From Sphingomonas sp. (lineage in GTDB: Bacteria > Pseudomonadota > Alphaproteobacteria > Sphingomonadales > Sphingomonadaceae), in assembly GCA_025981625.1 (NCBI GenBank), contig JAICXF010000006.1:1-52182 (forward strand): 52,182 nt of DNA, in the 5' to 3' direction. Made by a program: the position numbers and the translations under genes. The notes under the pieces were generated by a model, which made no database searches, had not been told where the DNA came from, and saw only the letters and a program-made list of their open reading frames with translations. Shown piece after piece: positions 42,425 through 52,182 of this stretch (positions are counted from its first letter, which is position 1; each line of letters starts with the position of its first letter).

Positions 42425-42799
42425 TTATTGCGCGAGCGGGACCGCCGGGGCCTGCTGGTTCTGGACCGGCGTGGTGATCGGTGCGGGCGCCGGCTGCACT
42501 GGCGCGGGCTGAGTCTGCTGGACCGGTGCCGACGCGGTCTTGCCAGCCAGAGACGTATCGATCTTGGTCGGCTCCCGGGTGGCACCGGCAATCGCCGCCA
42601 TGACGATCGACAGCACGATGAACAGTCCGCCGAGCACGGCGGTCGAGCGGGTCAGGAAGTCGGCCGCGCTGCGCGCCGTCATGAAACCCGACGAGCTCCC
42701 GCCCACGCCGAGACCTCCGCCTTCGGAGCGCTGCATCAGGATAACGCCAATGAGCGCCGCGGCGATGAGAGTTTGGACAATGAGCAGGAAGGCGAACAT
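42425..42799 (-). CDS. secG: Preprotein translocase subunit SecG
   Basis: SecG is the small auxiliary subunit of the SecYEG channel. The 124-residue protein has two membrane helices (residues 2-20 and about 50-72) joined by the conserved cytoplasmic loop LMQRSEGGGLGVGGSSSGFM. ADFLTRSTAVLGGLFIVLSI marks the second helix. A Pro/Gln/Ala-rich tail of about 45 residues follows, longer than in enterobacteria and usual in this group. It lies between tpiA and pyrG. Confidence 0.95.
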   Translation of the reverse strand: MFAFLLIVQTLIAAALIGVILMQRSEGGGLGVGGSSSGFMTARSAADFLTRSTAVLGGLFIVLSIVMAAIAGATREPTKIDTSLAGKTASAPVQQTQPAPVQPAPAPITTPVQNQQAPAVPLAQ

Positions 42800-42864
42800 G
42801 TCGTTCTTTCGATAAAAAATGCGCGACGCGACTTAGGCCGCGCCGCACAAGCTTTCAACCTGAG

Positions 42865-43380
42865 TTACTTCTCGCTCTTCGCCGCCGGCGCACTACCCGT
42901 GACAAGCGCCTCGAGCTGCTCCGACGAATAGCCGATCGTCACGCTGCCGTCGGGATTGCCGCGCAAACCGTCCTGAGCGATTGCAATCTTCTTTCCGTTC
43001 TGCAGGGCGATCGTGACCTTGCCATCGGCCACGGAGTCGATCGTTCCGACCGCGGCGCCGCCGACGCCCTTGACTGTCGCGCCAGCAGCAATCGCGGCAT
43101 TGGCTGCTGCCTCGCTCTTCTCGATCGCGGCGTCGAGCTGCGCCTGGCTCATGGCGAACAGCAGTTTGCCGTTGCTCACCGAAAAGCTCGTCTTCGGCAG
43201 CAAGGCATCGTGCTTGTCCGTCTTGACCTGAATGTTGTCGCCCCTGATCGCCGTGACGGTGCCGACTGGCGCCCCTGAGGTGTCGACCACCTGCATCCCG
43301 ACCGCCTGCGCCGCGGCAGGAACTGCGGGCAGAGCGAAAGCCACTCCGAGAGCGGCGAATGTACCGAATATGAGTCGCAT
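42865..43380 (-). CDS. Secreted protein with two PRC-barrel-like repeats
   Basis: A 171-residue protein with a clear signal peptide: MRLIFGTFAALGVAFALP with cleavage expected after AAAQA, near residue 25. The mature part has two similar beta-rich units. One runs MQVVDTSGAPVGTVTAIRGD (about 29-65), the other VKGVGGAAVGTIDSVADGKV (about 102-160). They are joined by an Ala/Glu helix (AQLDAAIEKSEAAANAAIAA). The DxxGxPVG pattern resembles PRC-barrel or stress-envelope domains. AGGA precedes the ATG. Its function is unknown. It sits between secG and tpiA, where no gene is normally expected. Confidence 0.8.
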   Translation of the reverse strand: MRLIFGTFAALGVAFALPAVPAAAQAVGMQVVDTSGAPVGTVTAIRGDNIQVKTDKHDALLPKTSFSVSNGKLLFAMSQAQLDAAIEKSEAAANAAIAAGATVKGVGGAAVGTIDSVADGKVTIALQNGKKIAIAQDGLRGNPDGSVTIGYSSEQLEALVTGSAPAAKSEK

Positions 43381-43441
43381 AGGTCCTTTCCTAAATTGAG
43401 AAATATCAATGGCATAATAATTGTGAGTCGAAACTGAACGG

Positions 43442-44197
43442 CTATTCACCTGCCGCCTTCGAGGCCGCGGCAACGATGGGGATGAAATCCGCGGCCCTGA
43501 GGCTCGCTCCTCCAACGAGAGCCCCGTCCACGTCAGCTATGGAGAAGATTTCCGGCGCGTTCGAGTCTTTGACGGATCCTCCATAAAGAATCCGGATTCG
43601 TTCCCCCATTTGGTAGTGCTTCCGAAGCCTCGCGCGGATGGCGGCGTGAACCTCGGCTATTTCGGCATTGGTCGGCACCTTGCCCGTCCCGATCGCCCAG
43701 ATAGGCTCATAGGCGATGGCCAGCTCGGCCGCGTTGTCCGTTATTTGAGGGAGCGAGGCGTCCAGTTGGTCGGTCACGGTCGCCACGGCCTCCCCGCGTT
43801 CGCGCACCTCCAGGCTCTCGCCGACGCAGAGGATCACCACAAGGCCAGTGGCGAGCGCCGCCTCTGCCTTGGCCTTCACGATTTCATCGCTTTCCCGATG
43901 CGCCTCGCGGCGCTCGGAATGACCGACGATCGTCAGGCTTGCACCGGCGTCGCGAAGCATCGTGGCGGAGGTGCAGCCGGTATGCGCTCCTTTGTCGGCG
44001 TGATGGACGTCCTGTCCACCGATGGGAAAGCCAGGAACCGCGCGCACCGCCCGCTCGATCAGGATCGACGGCAGGCACAAGGCAACATCGACCTTCGGGT
44101 AGTCGCTTGCCGCCGCCGCGATCGCTTCGATCTCGGCAAGGTCCGACGACAGGCCGTGCATCTTCCAGTTGCCGGCAACAAGCTTCTTCATCGTCAT
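43442..44197 (-). CDS. tpiA: Triosephosphate isomerase
   Basis: TpiA interconverts dihydroxyacetone phosphate and glyceraldehyde-3-phosphate. The 251-residue protein has the active-site residues N10 and K12 in LVAGNWKMHG, H93 in TIVGHSERRE and E164 in IAYEPIWAIGTGK. The phosphate-binding end is ILYGGSVKDSN and DGALVGGASL. The ATG at 44197 follows GGAGGGG at 8-base spacing. It is divergent from ppiD with about 96 bases between start codons, which should hold both promoters. Confidence 0.97.
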   Translation of the reverse strand: MTMKKLVAGNWKMHGLSSDLAEIEAIAAAASDYPKVDVALCLPSILIERAVRAVPGFPIGGQDVHHADKGAHTGCTSATMLRDAGASLTIVGHSERREAHRESDEIVKAKAEAALATGLVVILCVGESLEVRERGEAVATVTDQLDASLPQITDNAAELAIAYEPIWAIGTGKVPTNAEIAEVHAAIRARLRKHYQMGERIRILYGGSVKDSNAPEIFSIADVDGALVGGASLRAADFIPIVAAASKAAGE

Positions 44198-44293
44198 CGA
44201 TTGCCCCTCCGCAGCGGGACGTAGCGGCGCGGCTTGATGCGCGCCAGCCCGCCCCCTAAAGCGGCATCTCCTTCCAGTCGCACCGGGAACCCG

Positions 44294-46237
44294 ATGCTCT
44301 CCTTCTTCAGACGCGTTGCAAATTCAAAAATCGGTACGTGGGTTGTCGCGGCGATCGGCCTGGCGATCCTGGCCGGATTCGCGCTCGCCGATCTCTCGAA
44401 CTTCGGCACCGGGAGCATCGGCCTTGGAATGAGCAGCGACGCTTTGGTCAGGGTCGGGGACCGCGAAGTCACCGAGCACGATCTCAGCGATGCCATGCAA
44501 CGGCAGCTGCAGGCGGTGCGCCAACAGCGGCCGAACGCCGATTATGCCAGCATTATCGGCGACCTCGACGGCGTGCTCGATGAGCTGACGACCGAACGCG
44601 CGCTCATGGCCTTTGCGGACAAGAACCAGTTTCCTTTGTCAAAGCGGCTGATCGATGCGGAGATCACCCAACTGCCGGCGACCAAGGGTCTCGACGGGAA
44701 GTTCAGCGAGCAAGCCTATCAGCAGTTCCTCCAGCGCGAGCGGATGACCGACGCTCAGGTCCGCGATCTTCTCGCTGGAGGCTTGCTTCAACGGCTTCTC
44801 CTGACGCCGGTCGCGGTCAATGGCCGTCTATCCGCGGGAATGGCGACTCCTTTCGCCTCGATGCTCCTCGAATTCCGGCAAGGAGAGGCGGCGGTAATTC
44901 CGATCGATGCCTTCAAGACGGGATTGAAGCCGACGGATGCGCAGCTGCAGTCCTTTTACGCGGCGAACCGTGCGCGCTACATGATCCCGGAACAGCGCAC
45001 CCTGCGAATTGCCCGTATCGGCCCTGAACAGGTCGCTGGCGTTGCCGCCTCCGACCAGGAAATCGCCGTCTACTACAATGCGAACAAGGCGACCTATGCC
45101 CCGCGCGAAACGCGTTCGCTGACCCAGGTTGTAGTTCAGGACCAGTCGACCGCCAATGCGATTGCGCAGCGCGCGCGCGGCGGCGCCACGCTCGCTGCTG
45201 CCGCGGCGCCGGCAGGCAACGGGGCCGCGGTCACGACGCTGAACGATCAGAGCCGCGACGCGTATGCCGGTCTTGCGGGACAGAAAGCAGCGGCGGCCGT
45301 ATTCGGCGCATCGAACGGCGCGCTCGTCGGGCCGGTTCAGTCGGACTTCGGCTGGGTCGTCGCCAAGATCGATTCGGTGAAGACGGCCAGCGGCAAGACG
45401 CTCGAGCAGGCCAAAAGCGAGATCGCCGCGAAACTCAATGCCGACAAGCGCAAGGCAGCGATCGAGGATCTCGTCGACAAGGTCCAGAACGCCGTCGACG
45501 GTGGAAGCAACTTCGCGGAGGCCGTCGCCGCCGCGAAGCTCCCGGTCACGACGACGCCGCTCCTCACGGCGAATGGCGCTGCACGCGGGGACGCCGCGTT
45601 CAAGCTGCCGCCGGAACTCGCGCCGGCGCTCAAGACCGGCTTCGACATCGCTCCGAACGATCCGCCGGAGGTGGTCACACTGGCCGACGACGCGGGCTAT
45701 GCGGTCGTTTCTCCCGGAGAGGTCGTCCCTTCATCACCCGCCCCGCTCGCTTCCATCCGTGACCAGGTCGCGAGCGACTGGGTCAATGAGCAGGCAATGC
45801 AGCGAGCGCGCGCCGCGGCGACGCAGATTGCAGCGAAGGCGTCCGGGAATGCCTCGCTCGTCGATGCAGCCAAGGGCGCCGGTGTAGCGCTTCCGCCAGT
45901 GCAGCCGGTCGCCGCCCGGCGAATCCAGGTCAACCAGGCGCAAGGCGGCGCGGCCGCGGCGCTGAAGTTGCTGTTCACGGCGCCAGCGGGTGCGGCGCGA
46001 ATGACGCCCAGCCCCCAAGGCGGCGCCTTCGTGGTCGTCAAGGTCGACAAGATCATCCCCGGCAACGCCATCCTCCAGCCGGCCTTGGTCGGCCAGGTGC
46101 GCGCCGAACTCGGCCAGGCGGCAGCGCAGGACTACGCCGAGCAATTCCTCGCCGACCTGAAGCGCGAGATGAAGGTCAAGCGCAACGACAGCGCGATCCA
46201 GGCTTTCAGAACCCGGCTTTTGACCAGCGGAGGGTGA
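44294..46237 (+). CDS. ppiD: Periplasmic folding factor PpiD/SurA-N family
   Basis: A membrane-anchored periplasmic chaperone of the PpiD type that receives proteins leaving the Sec channel. The 647-residue protein has one N-terminal anchor (residues 13-33, IGTWVVAAIGLAILAGFA). A SurA-N-like chaperone region follows (about 50-200), then a parvulin-like domain (about 270-360) that looks degenerate, and a second helical region. The C-terminal third is Ala-rich. An ATG at 44234 is in frame, but the one at 44294 places the helix correctly. No gene follows on the strand before lexA. Confidence 0.9.
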   Translation: MLSFFRRVANSKIGTWVVAAIGLAILAGFALADLSNFGTGSIGLGMSSDALVRVGDREVTEHDLSDAMQRQLQAVRQQRPNADYASIIGDLDGVLDELTTERALMAFADKNQFPLSKRLIDAEITQLPATKGLDGKFSEQAYQQFLQRERMTDAQVRDLLAGGLLQRLLLTPVAVNGRLSAGMATPFASMLLEFRQGEAAVIPIDAFKTGLKPTDAQLQSFYAANRARYMIPEQRTLRIARIGPEQVAGVAASDQEIAVYYNANKATYAPRETRSLTQVVVQDQSTANAIAQRARGGATLAAAAAPAGNGAAVTTLNDQSRDAYAGLAGQKAAAAVFGASNGALVGPVQSDFGWVVAKIDSVKTASGKTLEQAKSEIAAKLNADKRKAAIEDLVDKVQNAVDGGSNFAEAVAAAKLPVTTTPLLTANGAARGDAAFKLPPELAPALKTGFDIAPNDPPEVVTLADDAGYAVVSPGEVVPSSPAPLASIRDQVASDWVNEQAMQRARAAATQIAAKASGNASLVDAAKGAGVALPPVQPVAARRIQVNQAQGGAAAALKLLFTAPAGAARMTPSPQGGAFVVVKVDKIIPGNAILQPALVGQVRAELGQAAAQDYAEQFLADLKREMKVKRNDSAIQAFRTRLLTSGG

Positions 46238-46280
46238 TCGCCGGGCGCCGGCTTGACGTACAATGGAATGTTGCCTAAAA

Positions 46281-46295
46281 GTTCTCCGTTCGTTC
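46281..46295. promoter_or_regulatory. SOS box (LexA site) upstream of lexA
   Basis: GTTCTCCGTTCGTTC is an exact GTTC-N7-GTTC, the alphaproteobacterial LexA-binding motif. It lies 19 bases before the lexA start codon, the position expected for autorepression. I did not scan the whole window for further copies. Confidence 0.9.
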
Positions 46296-46314
46296 TTTCG
46301 GGGGATGATGGCCA

Positions 46315-46965
46315 ATGCTCACCGCCAAGCAACATGAGCTGCTCCGTTTCATCGATGATCGCCTGAAGGCGAGCGGGATCAGCCCGAGCTTCGACGAAAT
46401 GCGCGAGGCGCTCGAGCTCAAGTCCAAGTCGGGTGTGCACCGGCTCATCTCCGCGCTCGAGGAACGTGGATTCATTCGCCGGCTGCCGAATCGCGCCCGT
46501 GCGCTCGAGGTGGTGAAGCTGCCAGACACGCGGCAATCCGCCGACGTCGTGCCGCTGCGGCCGGTGGAAAAGGCTGCGGCCAACGACACGATGGAAATCC
46601 CCCTTCACGGCCGGATCGCCGCGGGTACCCCGATCGAGGCGCTGCAGGGCACTGAAAGCTTCGCCGTTCCTGCCGCCCTTCTGGGCTCCGGCGAGCATTA
46701 CGCCTTGGAAGTGTCCGGCGACTCGATGGTGGATGAGGGCATCCTCGACGGCGATTTCGCGCTGATCCGAAAGGTCGAGACCGCGCGCGACGGCGAGATC
46801 GTCGTGGCGCTGATCGATAACGAGGAAGCGACGCTCAAGACGTTCCGCCGCGAGGGGAGCATGATCCGCCTCGATCCAGCCAACCGCAATTACGAACCGC
46901 AGCGCTATGAGCCGAGGCGCGTGCAGATTCAGGGGCGGCTCGCCGGGCTGATCCGGCGTTACTAG
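46315..46965 (+). CDS. lexA: SOS repressor LexA
   Basis: LexA represses DNA-damage genes until RecA-stimulated self-cleavage. The 216-residue protein has an N-terminal winged helix ([20 protein letters not shown]) and a C-terminal S24 protease domain. The cleavage site is A103-G104 in [10 protein letters not shown]. Catalytic S137 is in [11 protein letters not shown] and K175 in EATLKTF. It ends LAGLIRRY, as most LexA proteins do. The linker is longer than in E. coli, usual for alphaproteobacteria. It converges on comEC with 6 bases between them. Confidence 0.97.
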   Translation: MLTAKQHELLRFIDDRLKASGISPSFDEMREALELKSKSGVHRLISALEERGFIRRLPNRARALEVVKLPDTRQSADVVPLRPVEKAAANDTMEIPLHGRIAAGTPIEALQGTESFAVPAALLGSGEHYALEVSGDSMVDEGILDGDFALIRKVETARDGEIVVALIDNEEATLKTFRREGSMIRLDPANRNYEPQRYEPRRVQIQGRLAGLIRRY

Positions 46966-46971
46966 AGGGCG

Positions 46972-49167
46972 CTAAAAAGCGATTGGCGGCGACGCTTTCG
47001 TCATTGCAGTGCCCGGCGGAGCCCTCTGCGAACGCGTCAGGGTTTGTGCCCACGGGTGATCGCCAATCCGGGCCGCGACGGTATCGACGATCGGGCGATC
47101 CGCAAAATAGACCGCCACGCCGCCGGTCCGGGAAAGCACCGAAGGATCGAGCTTGAGCCAGCGCGGCTCGCAACCGCTTGGCAGGCGTCGGTCGGACACC
47201 GCAATGTCGGCGCTGTCGCAGGCGACGGTGAGTTCGTCCCAATCGATCCGATAGGCGGACCGGGTGGCGAGGAGTCGCCATTTCTTGGCTCTTTTCGGAA
47301 TAATCGCCACGCATGCGTCGGGCGAGCAGTCGCTATACGGCCGAAATCCCAGATCGCGCGGCTCGCCGTCGAACCCGGATGCTTCCGAGAGCAGCGACCG
47401 GACATAATCGCCCGCCCGGTCCCTAAGGATAAGCGGGGTTCCGTCGGGAGCGACCACCGCCAGGTGCCGCCCATCGCCAGTGATCAACAAGTCGGGCCGG
47501 GGTGCAAGGAAAGTTCCGATGCTGCCCAGCGCCAAGGGGAGTAACGCCAGCAGCCGGATGCGCGTCCTCCAGATGCACGTCCACAGCAACCCAACCGTGA
47601 GCAGTCCGAATGCCCATACGGGCATTTGCGGGATGGTCATGAGGCGCGTGTGAGCGGCAATCGTGTGAGCCAGAGCGAGAAGCAGGTCGATGCTCCAGCC
47701 GGTCAGTGTCCACGCCGGTCGACCAATCCCGACGCAGTCGAGCAGCAGCGAACAGGCCTCGAGCGGCATGATCACCAGCTCCGTAAGCGGGATCGCAATG
47801 ACGTTCGCAATGACCCCGTAAGGTCCCGCGCGGTGGAAATGATAGAGGACGAAGGGCATGACGCAGAGTTCGACGGCGGCACCCGTCACCACGATGCCGG
47901 CCACGCCGCGCGCGATCCGCCGCACCAGGTGCTCGTCACGGCGCTGGAACATCCTCTGGGCCCACGGCGAAGAATGGAGCGCGACGATGGCGCCGACGGC
48001 GGCGAACGTCATCTGGAAGCTCGGACCGACAATCGCTTCGGGCTGAACGGCCATGATCAACAGGCCCGAGACCGCGAGCAGCCTCGGACTGATCGCTTCC
48101 CTGCCGAGGATCATGCCCACGAGGATCAGCAAAGCAACGATGCAGCTTCGCACCATCGGCACCTGCGATCCGGTCAGCAGGGTGTAGGCAATGGCGGCGA
48201 TCGCGCCCGCAGCGGCCGCGATCACCAGCAGGTTGAACCGCAGGGCCACCCACTGATTGAGCGCGAGGATGCGCAGCGTGAGCAGCATGGTAAGGCCGAT
48301 TACGGCGGTTATGTGAAGCCCGCCGACGGACAGCAGGTGGGCAATTCCGCCGCGCCGCATCGCATCCGCGTCGTCCTGGCCAATCGCATTCTGGTTTCCG
48401 GTCGCGAACGCGGTCGCGATCGTTCCGGAAGCGCCGGGAAGTCGCTCCCGAATGTGCTGGTCGAGCCGGTTGCGGAGCGATTCGATGCCTGAATCGGGTG
48501 CCCTCAGAATGACCTGAACCGGTCCGAACGAACGTCCGGATGCTCCGATGCCGGCGAACCAGAAGTCGCGGGCGAAGTCGTGACTGCCGGGTACGGTCAT
48601 CGGAGGCGGCGGCATGAGCCTGGCGCGTAGATGGATCACCGAGCCACTTCGGAGCGGCCCCGGCATGTCCTCCTGCCGCACGTTGACTCTCAGCAAAGGC
48701 GGCAATGACGAGCCACTTGGAGCTACGGTCAGTCGCACCGCACCCCTCGCAACCAGCGGCTCGACCGCGCGCACGCTGCCTTCGAAGCTCGCGATTTGAG
48801 GGCGCGTCAGTCTGGGGGCCGCGACCGCGTTCGAACGCACCCATATCGTCATGCAGCCCAGCACCGCCGCCAAGGCAAACCAGCCCAAAGTCCGGCCCAG
48901 CCGACCATCTCCGTTGGCGAAGCTGGTCAGGGAAGCGGCCATTGCAATGCAGATGAAGGCGAGCCATTGCGCCGGCGAGTCGAGCGCGAACCACGCCGCG
49001 ATCCCGACCCCGAAGCCGACGACCAGCCAATGCGGAAGCTGCGCGTGTTCGACCTCGAGAAGCTTCTCCAGCTCCTCGTGAAGCGCGGAAAGCCGCGTCC
49101 TCCAATAGCTCCGAGCACGCTGTGGAAGAGGCGCTTCCCCTATGTTAGGGGCGCTCGTCCGTTGCAT
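46972..49167 (-). CDS. comEC: ComEC/Rec2-family DNA-uptake membrane protein
   Basis: ComEC forms the inner-membrane channel for single-stranded DNA in natural transformation. The 731-residue protein (from ATG 49167) has an N-terminal region with two to three membrane helices and a DUF4131-like beta domain (about 115-215). The competence core carries [20 protein letters not shown] and [16 protein letters not shown] near residue 275, then further helices to about 550. The last 170 residues have no HxHxDH metallo-beta-lactamase motif, so the nuclease-like domain of Bacillus ComEC is absent or replaced. A TTG at 49206 is in frame. No other competence genes are nearby. Confidence 0.9.
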   Translation of the reverse strand: MQRTSAPNIGEAPLPQRARSYWRTRLSALHEELEKLLEVEHAQLPHWLVVGFGVGIAAWFALDSPAQWLAFICIAMAASLTSFANGDGRLGRTLGWFALAAVLGCMTIWVRSNAVAAPRLTRPQIASFEGSVRAVEPLVARGAVRLTVAPSGSSLPPLLRVNVRQEDMPGPLRSGSVIHLRARLMPPPPMTVPGSHDFARDFWFAGIGASGRSFGPVQVILRAPDSGIESLRNRLDQHIRERLPGASGTIATAFATGNQNAIGQDDADAMRRGGIAHLLSVGGLHITAVIGLTMLLTLRILALNQWVALRFNLLVIAAAAGAIAAIAYTLLTGSQVPMVRSCIVALLILVGMILGREAISPRLLAVSGLLIMAVQPEAIVGPSFQMTFAAVGAIVALHSSPWAQRMFQRRDEHLVRRIARGVAGIVVTGAAVELCVMPFVLYHFHRAGPYGVIANVIAIPLTELVIMPLEACSLLLDCVGIGRPAWTLTGWSIDLLLALAHTIAAHTRLMTIPQMPVWAFGLLTVGLLWTCIWRTRIRLLALLPLALGSIGTFLAPRPDLLITGDGRHLAVVAPDGTPLILRDRAGDYVRSLLSEASGFDGEPRDLGFRPYSDCSPDACVAIIPKRAKKWRLLATRSAYRIDWDELTVACDSADIAVSDRRLPSGCEPRWLKLDPSVLSRTGGVAVYFADRPIVDTVAARIGDHPWAQTLTRSQRAPPGTAMTKASPPIAF

Positions 49168-49190
49168 TGCAGCATCCAGAGAAGAGGAAA

Positions 49191-50606
49191 GTGGGCTTGA
49201 GCGCAAGTAGTACGTCGCGGCCCGTCGTCACCCGATTTGCGCCCTCTCCCACCGGTTACCTTCACATCGGCGGCGCGCGCACCGCCTTGTTCAACTGGCT
49301 CTATGCCCGCCACAACGGCGGCAAGTTCCTGCTGCGCATCGAGGACACGGACCGCGCACGGTCCACGAACCAAGCGATCGAGGCCATTCTTAACGGAATG
49401 CGCTGGCTCGAGCTCGATTGGGACGGGCACGAATATTATCAGTCGCAATTCTGGGCGCGGCATGCCGAGATCGCCCATCGGCTTCTCGAGCGCGGCGCGG
49501 CCTATCGCTGCTATATGACGCAGGAGGAGCTGGCCCAGCAGCGTGAGAAGGCCAAAGCCGAGCGCAAGCCGTTCCGGATCAACAGCCCTTGGCGCGATGT
49601 GAGGGACCCGCAGGGCGACAGACCTTTCGTGATCCGCCTGAGGGCGCCTCGCGAAGGCGAAACGGTCATCGACGACGAGGTCCAGGGCCGGGTAACTGTC
49701 CAGAACGCCGAACTCGACGATTTCATCCTGCTGCGATCCGACGGAACGCCAACCTACATGCTTGCGGTCGTCGTCGACGATCACGACATGGGGGTCACTC
49801 ACGTGATCCGCGGCGACGACCATCTCAATAACGCCTTCCGCCAGCTCGCAATCATTCGCGCGATGGACTGGCCGGAGCCGACCTATGCCCATGTGCCGCT
49901 GATCCATGGACCCGACGGAGCGAAGCTCAGCAAGCGCCACGGCGCCATGGGCGTGGACGCTTACCGCGACCAGCTCGGGCTGCTTCCCGAAGCGGTCAAC
50001 AATTATCTGCTGCGCTTGGGCTGGGGCCACGGCGATGACGAAATCATCAGCCGAACCCAGGCAATCGACTGGTTCGACCTTGCCCAGGTCGGCCAGTCGC
50101 CGTCACGCTTCGATTTCAAGAAGCTCGAGAACCTGAACGGCCATTACATGCGGGAAGCGGATGACAGCCGCTTGGCCGAACTAGTCGCCCCTCGCCTTGG
50201 ATTGTCAGGCGACCAGAAGGCGCTGCTGATCCGGGCAATGCCGGAGCTGAAGCCGCGCGCAAACACGCTCGATCAGCTGGCCGATGGTGCTCGGTTCCTG
50301 TTCGAGCGCCGGCCGCTCGGCATGGACGAAGCCGCCGAAGCGCTCCTCACGCGCGAGACGCGGACGCTGCTCGCTTCGGCCCACGGCGCCCTTGTTGCAC
50401 TTGCGAACTGGGACGCCTCGTCCATAGAGGCGGCAATCCGCGAGGTTGCGGAGGGTAGCGGCGTGAAGCTGGGCAAACTCGCCCAGCCGCTTCGTGCTGC
50501 CCTCACCGGGCGCACGACATCTCCCGGGATTTTTGACGTGTTGGCGTTGCTGGGCCGCGACGAAAGCGTGGCCCGGATCGCCGACCAGATGGAGCCGAAG
50601 GAATGA
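49191..50606 (+). CDS. gltX: Glutamyl-tRNA synthetase
   Basis: GltX charges tRNA-Glu, or in some organisms tRNA-Gln as well. The 471-residue class Ic synthetase opens [20 protein letters not shown], which includes the HIGH-type motif, and has [11 protein letters not shown] as the KMSKS loop near residue 244. [14 protein letters not shown] near residue 200 is also typical. The start is uncertain: GTG at 49191 has GAAGAGG only 3 bases away, while TTG at 49197 has better spacing. The comEC start is only 23 bases away on the other strand. It overlaps gltA by 4 bases. Confidence 0.96.
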   Translation: MGLSASSTSRPVVTRFAPSPTGYLHIGGARTALFNWLYARHNGGKFLLRIEDTDRARSTNQAIEAILNGMRWLELDWDGHEYYQSQFWARHAEIAHRLLERGAAYRCYMTQEELAQQREKAKAERKPFRINSPWRDVRDPQGDRPFVIRLRAPREGETVIDDEVQGRVTVQNAELDDFILLRSDGTPTYMLAVVVDDHDMGVTHVIRGDDHLNNAFRQLAIIRAMDWPEPTYAHVPLIHGPDGAKLSKRHGAMGVDAYRDQLGLLPEAVNNYLLRLGWGHGDDEIISRTQAIDWFDLAQVGQSPSRFDFKKLENLNGHYMREADDSRLAELVAPRLGLSGDQKALLIRAMPELKPRANTLDQLADGARFLFERRPLGMDEAAEALLTRETRTLLASAHGALVALANWDASSIEAAIREVAEGSGVKLGKLAQPLRAALTGRTTSPGIFDVLALLGRDESVARIADQMEPKE

Positions 50607-51889
50607 CCGACAAATCCGCCGCAATCGCAACGCCCGGAGGCAAATTCGATTTTCCGGTGCTGGACGGAACCGTCGGACCCGAGGTGGTCGACATCCGCAA
50701 GCTCTACGCGGAGAGCGGGATGTTCACCTACGACCCCGGCTTCACGTCGACGGCAAGCTGCAAGAGCGCGATCACTTATATCGACGGCGAAGCGGGAATC
50801 CTGCTCCATCGCGGCTATCCCATCGGGCAACTCGCCGAGCAGTCGAGTTTCATGGAGGTCGCCTATCTGCTGCTCCACGGCGAGCTTCCGGACAAGCAGG
50901 AGCTTGAGGATTTCGTCTACACCATCAGCCGGCACACGATGGTGCATGAGCAGCTAGCCACCTTTTATCGCGGTTTCCGCCGCGACGCGCATCCGATGGC
51001 TGTCCTGTGCGGGGTCGTCGGCGCGCTCTCGTCCTTTTACCACGACAGCACCGACATCACGGATCCCGAGCAACGGATGATCGCGTCCCACCGGCTGATC
51101 GCGAAGATGCCGACGCTGGTCGCGATGGCGTTCAAGTACACGCTTGGCCAGCCCTTCATTTATCCGCAGAACAGCCTCAGCTATACCGGCAACTTCCTGC
51201 GCATGACCTTCGGCGTCCCTGCCGAGCCGTTCGAGGTCAATCCGATCATCGAAAACGCGATGCGCAAGATCTTCATCCTGCACGCGGATCACGAACAGAA
51301 CGCATCGACGTCAACGGTACGGCTCGCCAGTTCGTCGGGCGCCAACCCGTTTGCCTGTATCGCGGCCGGCATCGCCTGCCTGTGGGGCCCGGCACATGGC
51401 GGAGCCAACGAGGCGGCGCTCAACATGCTGCGCGAGATCGGCAGCGTGAAGCGAATTCCGGAATATATCGCACGCGCCAAGGACCCGGACGATCCGTTCC
51501 GGCTGATGGGCTTCGGTCATCGTGTCTACAAGAACTTCGATCCCCGGGCGAAGGTCATGAAGGCGACCGCGGACGAAGTGCTGAAGGAGCTCAACATCTC
51601 CGATCCAGTGCTCGACGTCGCCAAGGAGCTCGAGCACATTGCGCTCAACGACGAATATTTCATCGAGAAGAAGCTGTATCCCAACGTCGATTTCTACTCG
51701 GGCGTCATCCTGAACGCGATCGGCTTTCCGACGGACATGTTCACCGCGCTCTTTGCCCTTGCCCGCACGGTCGGCTGGGTGGCGCAGTGGAACGAGATGA
51801 TCTCCGACCCCGAGCAGAAGATCGGACGCCCGCGCCAACTCTACGTCGGCGCGACGCAGCGCGACTACGTACCGGTCGACAAGCGCTAG
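50603..51889 (+). CDS. gltA: Citrate synthase
   Basis: GltA condenses acetyl-CoA and oxaloacetate into citrate, the entry step of the TCA cycle. The 428-residue hexameric-type (type II) enzyme has its catalytic triad H265 ([10 protein letters not shown]), H306 ([10 protein letters not shown]) and D363 ([10 protein letters not shown]), in register with E. coli numbering plus one. The N-terminal beta domain starting [19 protein letters not shown] is also typical of type II. It overlaps gltX by 4 bases. Its stop shares CTAG with the convergent kinase gene. Confidence 0.98.
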   Translation: MTDKSAAIATPGGKFDFPVLDGTVGPEVVDIRKLYAESGMFTYDPGFTSTASCKSAITYIDGEAGILLHRGYPIGQLAEQSSFMEVAYLLLHGELPDKQELEDFVYTISRHTMVHEQLATFYRGFRRDAHPMAVLCGVVGALSSFYHDSTDITDPEQRMIASHRLIAKMPTLVAMAFKYTLGQPFIYPQNSLSYTGNFLRMTFGVPAEPFEVNPIIENAMRKIFILHADHEQNASTSTVRLASSSGANPFACIAAGIACLWGPAHGGANEAALNMLREIGSVKRIPEYIARAKDPDDPFRLMGFGHRVYKNFDPRAKVMKATADEVLKELNISDPVLDVAKELEHIALNDEYFIEKKLYPNVDFYSGVILNAIGFPTDMFTALFALARTVGWVAQWNEMISDPEQKIGRPRQLYVGATQRDYVPVDKR

Positions 51890-52182
51890 GCTGCCGGCAA
51901 GGTCAGGGTGAAAAGAGCGCCCGCGCCGGGCGTGCTTTCGAGCGTCACGTCGCCCCCCATGGAGCGGGCGAGGCGGCGGGAAATGGCCAGGCCGAGTCCC
52001 GTGCCCCCTTCCGACGGCTCCGCCTGTTCGAACCGTTCGAAAATGCGCTGCTGGTCCGCCGGAGCAACGCCCGGACCCTGATCGCGCACCGAAGCGGACG
52101 CCGTGCCCGCGGTGCGTGAAAAAGAGAGTGCGATTGAGCCGCCCCGCGGAGAGTAACGTATCGCATTTCCGATCAGGTTGAC
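51886..52182 (-). CDS. Sensor histidine kinase, C-terminal fragment
   Basis: Only the last 98 residues are visible; the gene runs off the right edge. They are the ATPase domain of a two-component sensor kinase. The N box [15 protein letters not shown] stands at the window edge. G1 follows as [10 protein letters not shown], the F box as [11 protein letters not shown], and G2 as [19 protein letters not shown], ending [18 protein letters not shown]. No input domain or partner regulator can be seen. It converges on gltA with a 4-base overlap. Confidence 0.93.
   Translation of the reverse strand, partial: VNLIGNAIRYSPRGGSIALSFSRTAGTASASVRDQGPGVAPADQQRIFERFEQAEPSEGGTGLGLAISRRLARSMGGDVTLESTPGAGALFTLTLPAA

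Overview
The window is a GC-rich, densely packed chromosomal segment of an alphaproteobacterium, most likely a sphingomonad (Sphingomonas-like). Support comes from the CtrA-pathway phosphotransferase ChpT, an rpoH heat-shock sigma factor, a lexA gene preceded by the alphaproteobacterial SOS box GTTC-N7-GTTC, and the gene sets ffh-rpsP-rimM-trmD, dapF-mtaB-ftsY, tpiA-secG-pyrG and lexA/comEC/gltX-gltA. No rRNA, tRNA, insertion sequence, prophage or CRISPR array was seen. Apart from the RNase P RNA locus, no gene-free stretch exceeds 300 bases.

Layout. 1-5303: SRP and translation block on the minus strand (ffh, rpsP with a very long acidic tail, rimM, a small membrane protein, trmD cut by the left edge). 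A thioredoxin-reductase-like gene on the plus strand splits rimM from trmD. 5357-12612: eight plus-strand genes, mostly with 4-base stop/start overlaps: ATP-grasp enzyme, flavin monooxygenase, dapF, mtaB, ftsY, septation protein A and a two-gene ABC exporter. 12602-13252: sodB. 13401-17686: a phage-shock (Psp) locus with pspF, a sigma-54 promoter, pspA, pspB, pspC, four further small membrane/coiled-coil genes and sufE. 17747-19690: a kinase-like protein, a J-domain protein, a dispersed palindromic repeat and rnpB. 19703-26416: an amidase and a chemotaxis-type cluster (chpT, cheA, cheW, cheY, cheB, cheR). 26513-32910: rluD, rpoH, a YihY membrane protein, an EF-G-like GTPase and an ELM1-family protein. 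32907-36684: recR, def, kdsD, kdsB and a HAD phosphatase. 36800-40701: fmt, truA, trxB, a 49-residue membrane protein and an sdpR/sdpI-like pair. 40717-46237: pyrG, secG, a secreted protein, tpiA and ppiD. 46281-52182: lexA, comEC, gltX, gltA and the C-terminus of a sensor kinase.

How the genes work together. Much of the segment is housekeeping: membrane targeting and secretion (ffh, ftsY, secG, ppiD), translation and tRNA modification (trmD, rimM, rpsP, mtaB, truA, fmt, def, gltX), cell-wall and LPS precursors (dapF, kdsB, kdsD), and stress control (rpoH, lexA, sodB). The most distinctive region is the expanded Psp locus. It carries a row of four extra one-helix proteins that share the PspB-type C-terminal motif, all downstream of one near-consensus sigma-54 promoter, which suggests an enlarged envelope-stress complex.

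Other notable points are a palindromic repeat inserted in frame in mtaB, a chemotaxis-type cluster joined to chpT, an EF-G paralogue without the catalytic switch-II histidine, and an in-frame stop codon ahead of yihY. All calls come from reading the sequence; no database search was run.
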